Shown here one piece after another: positions 27,374 through 36,000 of a stretch of DNA of 64,000 bases (position 1 is its first letter; each line of letters begins with the position of its first letter). The notes below the pieces were generated by a model, which made no database searches, was not told where the DNA came from, and saw only the letters and a program-made list of their open reading frames with translations. The stretch is from the NCBI GenBank assembly GCA_043424615.1, contig JBHWOX010000057.1, positions 1 through 64,000 on the forward strand, read 5' to 3'. Origin of the DNA: JAUNQW01 sp043424615. GTDB lineage: Bacteria; Bacillota; Bacilli; Lactobacillales; Carnobacteriaceae_A. A program made the translations under genes and the position numbers.

Positions 27374-28195
27374 TTATTCTTCTTCGTTGTTACCTTCAAC
27401 AATGTCAGCTAAATCTTCTAATGAATCTGTTTTAACTGTTTCACCTGAAGTTTCGATGACTTTTTCTTCTGAAGCTTCATCTTCTTCAAGCATTTCTTCT
27501 TCAACATTGTCTTGTCCTTGAGATCCTTCGATATAAGCATCCGCTAAAGTTTGAGCAATTAATTTAATAGCACGGATAGCGTCATCGTTAGCTGGAATGA
27601 CATAGTCAACTTCATCTGGGTCACAGTTAGTATCAACCATTGCGATGACAGGAATACCTAATTTTTGTGCTTCATTAATAGCGATGTATTCTTTGCGTGG
27701 ATCAACAACGAATAAGACGTCAGGACGACCTGGCATATCTTTAATTCCACCTAGGTTACGTTCAAGTTTAGCGCGTTCTTTAAGTAATTGAGACACTTCA
27801 TTTTTAGGTAAAACGTCAAATGTTCCGTCTTCTTCCATAGTATAAATATCTTTGAGATATTGAATACGTTTTTGAATGGTATCCCAGTTAGTTAAAGTCC
27901 CACCTAACCATCTGTGGTTAACGTAGTATTGACCTGCTCGTTTGGCTTCGTCCTCAATAGAATCTTGAGCTTGTTTTTTAGTCCCTACAAATAAGATAGA
28001 GCCACCGTTAGCTGCAACATCACGGACATATTCATAAGCAACGTCAATTAATTTGACTGTTTGTTGTAAGTCAATAATGTAAATCCCATTACGTTCTGTA
28101 AAGATATATTCTTCCATTTTAGGGTTCCAGCGACGTGTCTGGTGTCCAAAGTGAACCCCAGCTTCTAATAATTGTTTCATTGATACTTGAGTCAT
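27374..28195 (-). CDS. rpsB: 30S ribosomal protein S2, with an acidic C-terminal extension
   Basis: Small-subunit protein. I place the start at the ATG of MTQVSMKQLLEAGVHFGHQ; an ATG five codons earlier overlaps the GGAGG binding site and is rejected. The core (about 1-225) is normal with the LLEAGVHFGHQTRRWNP and VDTNCDPDEVDYVIPANDDA segments. About 45 extra residues follow, strongly acidic, beyond the usual end of S2. The gene is led by a 120-base structured leader with a strong promoter. Confidence 0.97.
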   Translation of the reverse strand: MTQVSMKQLLEAGVHFGHQTRRWNPKMEEYIFTERNGIYIIDLQQTVKLIDVAYEYVRDVAANGGSILFVGTKKQAQDSIEDEAKRAGQYYVNHRWLGGTLTNWDTIQKRIQYLKDIYTMEEDGTFDVLPKNEVSQLLKERAKLERNLGGIKDMPGRPDVLFVVDPRKEYIAINEAQKLGIPVIAMVDTNCDPDEVDYVIPANDDAIRAIKLIAQTLADAYIEGSQGQDNVEEEMLEEDEASEEKVIETSGETVKTDSLEDLADIVEGNNEEE

Positions 28196-28316
28196 AATAA
28201 AATCCTCCATTTTGGTTTTAATTTTCGTCCCTAGTTTTCACCGACTCAAAAGCTTATCCCTAAGCACCCTTTGAGCCATCCAACCAGGTGTGAATTAGTG
28301 CAAATTCTCAGCACCG
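28196..28316 (-). promoter_or_regulatory. Structured 5' leader of rpsB, likely autoregulatory
   Basis: The leader of about 120 bases contains a small hairpin (GTGC/GCAC) and a long one: GGCTCAAAG paired with CTTTTGAGTC around an inner CTTA/TAAG stem (28246-28281), with an internal bulge. No T run follows, so it is not a terminator. S2 leaders that bind S2 and control rpsB-tsf are known in bacteria; that this is such a site is inference from position and structure. Confidence 0.5.
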
Positions 28317-28322
28317 TTAGAT

Positions 28323-28351
28323 ATTATACAGTAATTTTTTTAATATGACAA
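28323..28351 (-). promoter_or_regulatory. Promoter of rpsB-tsf-pyrH-frr
   Basis: On the minus strand TTGTCA (28346-28351), 17 bases, TATAAT (28323-28328). The -35 box lies only about 15 bases beyond the purD stop, and no terminator separates the two operons. Confidence 0.85.
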
Positions 28352-28365
28352 GCAGGTCTTTTAAC

Positions 28366-29619
28366 TTATAGACCAATATCTTGCCGGTAAATGAGTCCGT
28401 CAACTTGCAGTTTTTCAACGGCCTGATAGGCTTTTTTTCTGGCTGATGAATGATTTTCTGCCAAAGAAACTGCCGTCAAGACCCTACCACCATGACTAAT
28501 GATTTTTCCTTGTTGGTTACATCGGCTCCCATTATGAAAGACAATGGTTTGCTCATCAAGGTCCACTTGGTCTAGGTCTAAATCGATGCCTATGGTGTAG
28601 GCATCAGGATATCCCTCTGAACACAAAACGATACCGACTGAGGCTTGGTCTGACCATTTTAAATCTTCTGCTTGTAATTGGCCATTGTTGGTTTTATCAA
28701 TAATTTCCAATAAATCACTCTCTAAGCGAGGCATCAGGACTTCAGTTTCCGGATCTCCAAAACGCACATTAAATTCCAACACTTTGGCCTGGTGATTTTC
28801 AATCATGAATCCAATGAATAAAACTCCATTATAAATCAACCCTTCAGCCTCCAAGCCGCTTTCAATTTTTCTCAATATATCCTGAATATTGGCCTGGAGC
28901 TGATCGTCCAAGAGCGGGGAAGGAGAGAGGGCTCCCATCCCTCCCGTATTAGGACCTTGGTCGCCATCTTCCAATCTTTTATAATCTTGAGCACTTTCCA
29001 TCGGGATACATTTGTTCTGAGAGACAAAACAGAGAAGAGACTGTTCGATCCCTGTCAAAAATTCTTCCATGACCACTAAGTCAGCCTGGTCACCAAAACG
29101 TTTTTCTACCATCATTTGTTTAAGAGTTTCTGCAGCCTGGTTAACATTTTCAACGATGACGACTCCCTTGCCTGCACACAAGCCATCTGCTTTGATGACC
29201 AAGGGATAAGCCGCTTCTTCAGCATAAGCCAAGGCAGCATCCAGCTCTCGAGTAGAAAAATAGTGGGCTGTTGGAATGTCATATTTCATTAAGAATTTTT
29301 TTGTAAAGTCTTTGCTTTTTTCAAAACGAGCACAGGCTTGGTTGGGTCCAAATACTTTAAGCCCTCTTTCTTCCAGAAAATCAGTAATACCGCCAGCTAA
29401 GGGATCTTCAGGACCAACAACGACCCAATCGATTCCTTCTTGCAAGCAAAAATCAGCAATGCCTTCAAAATCCATCACCGACAGATCAACATTATGAAAA
29501 TCTTGCCCAGTCCCTGCATTGCCCGGCGCTAAGTAAATTTCTGTAACTTTTTGATCTTGATTTAATTTCCAAGCCAGAGCATGTTCACGTCCGCCACTTC
29601 CTAGCACTAATACTTTCAT
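28366..29619 (-). CDS. purD: Phosphoribosylamine-glycine ligase (GAR synthetase)
   Basis: Second step of purine synthesis: joins glycine to phosphoribosylamine with ATP. The 417-residue ATP-grasp protein starts with VLVLGSGGREHALAWKL (about 3-19), has VVIVEN and GPNTGGMGALSPSPLL (about 226-241) and the metal-binding EFNVRFGDPETE (about 277-288). AAGGAGGAC precedes the ATG. Last gene of the pur operon, ten bases after purN. No terminator is visible between it and the rpsB promoter. Confidence 0.97.
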   Translation of the reverse strand: MKVLVLGSGGREHALAWKLNQDQKVTEIYLAPGNAGTGQDFHNVDLSVMDFEGIADFCLQEGIDWVVVGPEDPLAGGITDFLEERGLKVFGPNQACARFEKSKDFTKKFLMKYDIPTAHYFSTRELDAALAYAEEAAYPLVIKADGLCAGKGVVIVENVNQAAETLKQMMVEKRFGDQADLVVMEEFLTGIEQSLLCFVSQNKCIPMESAQDYKRLEDGDQGPNTGGMGALSPSPLLDDQLQANIQDILRKIESGLEAEGLIYNGVLFIGFMIENHQAKVLEFNVRFGDPETEVLMPRLESDLLEIIDKTNNGQLQAEDLKWSDQASVGIVLCSEGYPDAYTIGIDLDLDQVDLDEQTIVFHNGSRCNQQGKIISHGGRVLTAVSLAENHSSARKKAYQAVEKLQVDGLIYRQDIGL

Positions 29620-29629
29620 TCCGTCCTCC

Positions 29630-30208
29630 TTATTTTGATTCGGCTGTATTGTTTAGCTTTTCTATTTCTTCTGCTACGGCTTGGGTCAGCAAGCCATGTT
29701 CAATCTTTAAGACCCGCGCTTGCAAATCTTCAGGTCGGTCATCGGCAAAAACCGGGCAAGCTTCTTGTTTTAAGATAGGGCCTTCATCCAAATCCTCATT
29801 CACAATATGTACGGTTGCTCCAGAAACTTTAACCCCTCGTTCCAAAGCAGCCTGGTGAACATGTAACCCATAAAAACCTTGTCCAGAAAAAGCAGGAATT
29901 AAGGAAGGATGAACATTGATAATGCGGTCAGGATAAGCTTGAACAATAAAGCTTGGAAGACGTTTTAAATAGCCCGCCAAAACTAAGAGGTCAACCCCAT
30001 GATCTTGGAGTTTTTCAAGGATGTCATGACAATTTTGAAGAACATAAGCATCAATGCCGTGCTGTCTGGCCCGCTCTAAACCATAAGCGTCTGCTCGGTT
30101 AGAAATCACGCAGACCAGCTGGGCTTGAATTTTTCCCGATTCAGTCGCATCTATGAGGGCCTGCAAATTAGTTCCTGATCCTGAAATTAAAACTCCTATG
30201 CGTCCCAC
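29630..30208 (-). CDS. purN: Phosphoribosylglycinamide formyltransferase (GAR transformylase)
   Basis: Third step: formylates GAR with 10-formyl-THF. The 192 residues show LISGSGTNLQAL (about 7-18), NVHPSLIPAF (catalytic Asn and His, about 104-113) and the LDEGPIL segment with the catalytic Asp. The start is GTG within the 3' end of purM, overlapping it by 13 bases; AAGGAG lies upstream. No formate-dependent PurT is seen, so this is the folate-dependent route. Confidence 0.96.
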   Translation of the reverse strand: MGRIGVLISGSGTNLQALIDATESGKIQAQLVCVISNRADAYGLERARQHGIDAYVLQNCHDILEKLQDHGVDLLVLAGYLKRLPSFIVQAYPDRIINVHPSLIPAFSGQGFYGLHVHQAALERGVKVSGATVHIVNEDLDEGPILKQEACPVFADDRPEDLQARVLKIEHGLLTQAVAEEIEKLNNTAESK

Positions 30209-31227
30209 GGCATGTGTACTCCTTCAATGTTTTCATCCACCTGACCCAAAATAAAAGGCTGGCATGATGAACGTAGGCTTGCCAAAGCAGCTTCTTGGTC
30301 AGTAGGCGACACGAAAACTACCATCCCTACCCCCATGTTAAAGGTATTGTACATTTCACGGTCTTCCACCTGACCCAAGTCTTGTAGCACTCGGAAAATA
30401 TCTTGGCTTGGGATATCGGCTGGATCGATTTTGATTCCTTTTCCATCCCCTAAAACTCGCGGTAAGTTTTCATACAGACCGCCCCCTGTAATATGGGCAA
30501 TGCCTTTGACTTTCACCGCCTGGATAAGGGCTTGAATTTCCTTAGCATAGATGGTGGTTGGAGTCAGTAAACTTTCCCCCACACTCGTGTTTAATCCTTC
30601 TATTTGATCATTAAATTGAATATTATTTTTTTCTAAAATCGCTCGCACCAAAGAAAAACCATTGGAGTGCACACCAGAAGAAGGTAAGCCAATAGCAATG
30701 TCTCCGTCTGCGATGGTTGAACCTGATATAATTTTGGACTTATCAACCACCCCCACAGCAAAACCAGCCAAATCATAATCATCTTCCCCATACATGCCTG
30801 GCATTTCAGCTGTTTCACCACCGATTAAAGCAGCCCCTGACTGCAAGCACCCTTCAGCTACTCCTTCAACGATTTGAGCCATTTTTTCAGGTATTAATTT
30901 CCCCGTGGCAATATAGTCCAAGAAGAATAAAGGTTGGGCCCCTTGGCATAAGATATCATTCACACACATGGCCACCAGGTCAATGCCAATGATATGATGG
31001 CCGTCCATGTCTTGAGCAATCATTAATTTAGTTCCAACCCCATCGGTACCTGAAACTAAAACAGGTTCTTCCATTTCCTTTTGATTCAGTTGGAAAAGAC
31101 CCGAAAATCCTCCCACTTCAGTCAAAACGTTATGACTATAGGTTTTTTTTAATTGATCTTTAATCAATTGTACTTGCTCATAGCCGGCTTCTTTGTTGAC
31201 ACCAGCTGCTTCATAATCTAATCCCAT
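30196..31227 (-). CDS. purM: Phosphoribosylformylglycinamidine cyclo-ligase (AIR synthetase)
   Basis: Fifth step: closes the imidazole ring to give AIR. The 343-residue protein shows GTDGVGTK and DLVAMCVNDILCQGA (about 83-97), GGETAEMPGMY and GLPSSGVHSNGFSLVR. I start it at MGLDYEAAG because AAGGGG lies seven bases upstream; an ATG six codons earlier is possible. Overlaps purN by 13 bases and follows purF after about 20 bases. Confidence 0.96.
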   Translation of the reverse strand: MGLDYEAAGVNKEAGYEQVQLIKDQLKKTYSHNVLTEVGGFSGLFQLNQKEMEEPVLVSGTDGVGTKLMIAQDMDGHHIIGIDLVAMCVNDILCQGAQPLFFLDYIATGKLIPEKMAQIVEGVAEGCLQSGAALIGGETAEMPGMYGEDDYDLAGFAVGVVDKSKIISGSTIADGDIAIGLPSSGVHSNGFSLVRAILEKNNIQFNDQIEGLNTSVGESLLTPTTIYAKEIQALIQAVKVKGIAHITGGGLYENLPRVLGDGKGIKIDPADIPSQDIFRVLQDLGQVEDREMYNTFNMGVGMVVFVSPTDQEAALASLRSSCQPFILGQVDENIEGVHMPWDA

Positions 31228-31248
31228 CTTTTTACCCCTTCTCATCCT

Positions 31249-32499
31249 TTAATTTCGTTCAAAATATGGTTCATACATTTGATTTCGTCCAATAGCCCGG
31301 TGAAAACCTTCAATGGATAGATAACGTAGAGAATCGCAACCAATCAATTCAACCATCTCATCGATGCTGTGATTAACAGCAATTAATTCAGACTGGTCGG
31401 GTATATCGATAGTCACTGTTTCATCATGCACGATAGCCGGCGAAGCGATACGCACATGGACAGCATTGGCTCCCATCTCTTTAAGGGAGCGGACGGTTCG
31501 TTTGATCGTCGTACCACGCACAATAGAGTCATCCACCAAAACTAAATTACGGTTAGCCACATTCTGCTTGATGGGCGTCAATTTAATTTGCAAACCTCTT
31601 TCCCGGTCCAATTGAGTGGACTGGATAAAGGTCCGTCCCACATAGCGGTTACGAACAAAGCCTTCCGCATAGGGTAATTTTGAAGCATTGGCATAACCCA
31701 TAGAGGCAATGATTCCTGAATCTGGAGCACCAATGACCACCGCATCTTCCAGGTCATCCTCCTGCCAAAGGGCCTCTCCCAAACGATAGCGGGCCTGGTA
31801 GACAGACACCCCATCTAAGATGGAATCTGGGCGAGCCGTATAAATAAATTCAAAAGCGTCAAGGTTTTCAGTCGGTTCCATGCTATTGGTCAAATATAAA
31901 GAAAAACTACTTTCAGCTGTTTGAACAAACAACTCCCCCGCCTGCAATTCTCTGATGATGGTCCCACCGATCGTATCAATCGCTGATGTTTCAGAAGAAG
32001 CAATGGTCGCGCGGCCATACTTACCAATCGAAAGCGGTTTAATGCCATCTTTATTCTTTAAAGCAATAAATCGCTCTGAATTCATATACACCATGGCAAA
32101 TTTCCCATGCACTTTTTCAAAATAAGGCTGAATCTGAGAAATCGGTCCTTCGAGCACATCCAAACATTCATCCATATTAAAATCTTTAGATTCAATCAAA
32201 CCATCGATAGCTAAAAGAGCGTCCTCGCGAACCACTGGCATAGGAGGAAGAGACTCATTACGAAATTTATATTTTACAAAGCCTACCCCCTTGTTCCCAT
32301 TCATATGGCTAATGAGGCCTTTGCCAAAGTTTTCGCTGATCAAACCGGCATCCTTATGAACCTCCGTCTGCCCCTGGCCATCAATAGTCCCAATGCCAAC
32401 AGCCGCTTGCCCCCGATGTTGGAGAGCATAGAGGCCATAATAAATGAGTGGAAAAACATCCCTATCTTCTGTATTAAAAATGCCTAATAAACCGCTCAT
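31249..32499 (-). CDS. purF: PurF-type amidophosphoribosyltransferase with a degenerate glutaminase domain
   Basis: First step: PRPP to phosphoribosylamine. The C-terminal phosphoribosyltransferase half is intact, with ARPDS (222-226), NRYVGRTFIQ (284-293) and the PRPP loop LVLVDDSIVRGTT (319-331). The N-terminal Ntn-hydrolase half is recognisable (MSGLLGIF, then LQHRGQAAVGIG at 26-37) but its active site is lost. Ser2 stands where the nucleophile Cys should be, Lys76 replaces the conserved Arg of GHVRY, Asp99 replaces the Asn of HNGNL, and the TSDTE segment is missing. At 416 residues it is about 60 shorter than usual. The start is certain: the purE stop lies in the same frame 12 bases upstream, so no Cys-containing propeptide exists. 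PurF of this kind should use ammonia, not glutamine. Confidence 0.93.
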   Translation of the reverse strand: MSGLLGIFNTEDRDVFPLIYYGLYALQHRGQAAVGIGTIDGQGQTEVHKDAGLISENFGKGLISHMNGNKGVGFVKYKFRNESLPPMPVVREDALLAIDGLIESKDFNMDECLDVLEGPISQIQPYFEKVHGKFAMVYMNSERFIALKNKDGIKPLSIGKYGRATIASSETSAIDTIGGTIIRELQAGELFVQTAESSFSLYLTNSMEPTENLDAFEFIYTARPDSILDGVSVYQARYRLGEALWQEDDLEDAVVIGAPDSGIIASMGYANASKLPYAEGFVRNRYVGRTFIQSTQLDRERGLQIKLTPIKQNVANRNLVLVDDSIVRGTTIKRTVRSLKEMGANAVHVRIASPAIVHDETVTIDIPDQSELIAVNHSIDEMVELIGCDSLRYLSIEGFHRAIGRNQMYEPYFERN

Positions 32500-32511
32500 C
32501 CCAGCCCCCTT

Positions 32512-32991
32512 TTATAATTCTTTAACTGCTTCTTCTTCATTCATCGCACGAACCCCTTCGCGCATTTCATCTTTGTGATCATGAAGAGCCTGTGCGAGTG
32601 TTGGATCTTGTAGAGCTAAAATTTGAGTGGCTAAAACCGCAGCGTTTTCTCCTCCATCAATAGCCACTGTTGCTACCGGAACGCCTTTAGGCATTTGAAC
32701 AGTGGAAAGTAGGGCATCCAAACCATCCAAGGTGGAAGATTTCACTGGGATCCCAATGACTGGTTTAATGGTTGATCCAGCAATCACCCCACTTAAATGA
32801 GCAGCTTTGCCCGCAATTCCAATATAAACATCTGCATCGTCTTGGCTGATTAAGGCTTCTAAATCTGCCAGGGCACGGTGGGCAGAAATCACAGAAACTT
32901 CATAGTTGACCTGGAATTTTTTTAAGTAAGACGTCACCTTTTGTGCAATAGGAGCGTCACTGGAACTCCCCATGATAATTCGAACTAACAT
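32512..32991 (-). CDS. purE: PurE, carboxyaminoimidazole ribonucleotide mutase or AIR carboxylase
   Basis: Sixth step, making CAIR. The 159 residues show IIMGSSSDAPIA (5-16), VISAHRA (about 38-44) and VQMPKGVPVATVAIDGG (about 108-124). Two normally fixed positions differ: GGAAHLPG reads GKAAHLSG, and SAHRTP reads SAHRAL. No purK accompanies it, although PurK makes the substrate of class I PurE. It could therefore act directly on AIR and CO2 (class II behaviour), or PurK could lie elsewhere; the sequence does not decide. Lies between purL and purF, AAAAGGAGG before the ATG. Confidence 0.93.
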   Translation of the reverse strand: MLVRIIMGSSSDAPIAQKVTSYLKKFQVNYEVSVISAHRALADLEALISQDDADVYIGIAGKAAHLSGVIAGSTIKPVIGIPVKSSTLDGLDALLSTVQMPKGVPVATVAIDGGENAAVLATQILALQDPTLAQALHDHKDEMREGVRAMNEEEAVKEL

Positions 32992-33003
32992 CTTGTCCTC
33001 CTT

Positions 33004-36000
33004 TTATTGATTAAAGTAGTCGTAAGCTTTTTGAATAAAGGGCGAAGGCTGGCAGTGGGTCACATTGCGGTATAGGTCTGAACGATTTCTTTCAAAGGGA
33101 GAAAGAGAACCAAAGACTAGACCGTCAGGACTGGCTAAGGCATCAATATTTTCTTCAGAATGGTAAGATTTGAAGCGAGAAATCACTTGACCTTGAGCGA
33201 GAAGCTCATCGGCTTGCTCACCTAAATCAATCCGTCCCCAAGCTCCAGTGATTGGAGCGGTATAAGTTTGCCCCACTGATTCCTGGCTATAGACAGAAGC
33301 ATCAGAAAGCACTTGAGCGGTGACTATATCGGATATAAATTTTCCTTTAGGGTTGGACAGGATTCGAATGGAAGATTGGCCAGTGATGCGGCCATTTTCG
33401 ATCAAACCAGTTCGAATTAAAGCAGCCAAACTACTGCCTGATCCCATGATTAAACGTTTTTGGTCTAAATGTTGGTGGATGGCTTCTTTCACATCCGATC
33501 GTTTTAGAATGATTTCCCACGCTCGGCCGATTTCATCGGCTTCATTGCCAAAGACTGGCCCATTAGCAAAGGCTAATAATTGGCTTTCTTTTAGGTGGGC
33601 GATCAAGCAGTCAATGGATGCTTCAAAAGCAGCATGGCTGGAATCAGCGATGACTAATTGTCTCACTTCAAAACCAGCTTCCAGTAAGGCATCGGCCATA
33701 TCGTATTCACCGTTTGTTCCATATAAAACTGGAACAAGGGCTTGTTGACCTTTTTCATCCGTATGGAAAGATTTCTTAAAGCTTTCATGATGGCCAAGAT
33801 CTAAGGCTTTTTTATCCACCCTGTCAAAAACAGAAGCGAAAACTTCTGAACTCGTTTGGTAGAGCTCATCCAGGTCAATAGCATGTGGCCCGATTTCAAG
33901 TGCTCCCTCTTGAACTTGTCCGATAAGATGATAGTTTAGGCCAGCGAATAAATCAGCGGGCTGACTGCTAGCGGGAATTTCGAGCAAGAAAGAGCCCATC
34001 ATAGCTTCTGCCAGCCGGTCGATGATGTCGTCAGCCACTTTAACGGCTAAGCCGTTCCCCCATGACATCTCAATTATTTCTTTAAGCAAGCCATTATAGC
34101 CCACGGTAGAGGCAGCTAAGATCGCTTGATCTTGGGCAAGTTGATGGATTCTTTGGAAGATGTCTTTTTGCTGGCTTAAATCAACCACTTGGTCTGTAGT
34201 TAGAGGGTTTTCAAGCAAGATCAGCTGAGAGCCAGCTTGTTTGAAGGCACGGGAGACCAGATAATCTTTATGTCCTTGAGCTACCGCAAAGGAAATTAAG
34301 GTTGGTGGGACATCGATATCTTCGAAACTTCCAGACATGGAATCTTTCCCCCCAATAGAAGCTGTATCTAGGCCAGCCATGGCTTGATTGGCTCCTAGTA
34401 GAGCAAGGAAGGGTTTCCCCCAGCGCTTAGGATCATCTTGCAAACTTTCAAAATATTCTTGGAAAGTTAAGCGGATGTCCTGGTAATTAAAACCGAGAGC
34501 GACCAGTCGGGACATGGACTCAAGCACAGCATAGAACCCTCCATGGAAGGGTGAAAAACTGGCTAAGTCGGGATGGTAACCATAAGCCATGCCGGAAGTG
34601 GTCGTGGTACGCCCACCCCCTACCGGTAACTTAGAAACCATGCCTAATTCTTGGGTACGACGGCGACAGCCCCCATATGGGTTCAAGATAGTGGCACGCC
34701 CAATGGATCCATCGAATTGCTCAGCCATAGCTTGTTGGTTAGCGCGGTTCAAGTCAGTCATATAAGAGCTGACGGTTTCTTGAGTCCATTCATCATTCGC
34801 CACCCCATTATCGATTTTTCCTTGAGCTTGGCTTAGCTCAACGCGAGCATGTTTGGCTGCTCCATTAGAATCTAAAAATTCACGGTGGAGTTGGATGATG
34901 GTGTCCCCTTGCCAGGTCATGGTCATTTCTTTATCTTCAGTCACCTGCGCAATAACCGTAGCTTCCACATCCTCTTCTTCAGCATAAGCTAAGAATGCTT
35001 CAAGATCTTTTTCATCGACCACCACAGCCATGCGTTCTTGAGATTCAGCTAGGGCAATTTCGCCCCCATGCATGCCAGGATATTTAACCGGAACCTGGTC
35101 TAAGTCAATTCTTAACCCATCTGTTAATTCTCCTACGGCTACAGCTACCCCGCCGGCACCAAAATCGTTGCAGCGTTTGATCAGCTGGGTCGCTTCAGTG
35201 CGTCTAAAGAGACGAGTGATTTTACGCTCGACAGCAGCCGCTCCTTTTTGAACTTCAGCTCCAGCAGATTCGAGAGATTCATCGGTTTGAATTTGAGATG
35301 AGCCAACCGCTGCTCCCAAACCATCTCGACCCGTTCGTCCTCCAAGTAACACCACCCGATCTCCAGCTTGAGGTTCAAGCCGAACCACATTTTTTTTAGG
35401 GGCGGCTGATACCAGGGCACCTAGTTCTAAACGTTTCGCTTCAAAACCTGGATGGTAAACTTCTTCGGCAAAGCCACCAGTCACACCGATTTGGTTGGCA
35501 TAGTCACTATTGCCTTCCAGAGCTTTTTTAGAAATGGTGCGCTGGCTTAATTTTTCTGGATGGGTGTCTTCTAAGGCTAAGTTAGGATTTTTAGCCCCGC
35601 TGATACGCATAGCTTGGTAGACCCACGAACGGCCTGATAAAGGATCGCGCACGCCACCTCCCACGCAGGTCGAAGCCCCTCCAAAAGGTTCAATTTCAGT
35701 CGGGTGGTTATGGGTTTCATTTTTGAAATAAAGAATCCAATCTTCATCGTCACCATCCACGTCCACTTTAATTTCTAAGGCACAGGCATTCACTTCAGCA
35801 GAAATTTCAACATTAGCTAGCGTGCCATCTGCGATAAGTTTTTTAGCCTGGATCGTACCTAAGTCCATCAAAGAAATTGGACGGTCGTCTCGTTTTAACT
35901 GCTGTCTTTTTTCTAAATAATCAGCTAAGGCAGTCTTGAATAATTCTTCATAAGGGCCCGCTTCAATATCAATCTGATCGATTTCGGTGTTGAAAGTCGT

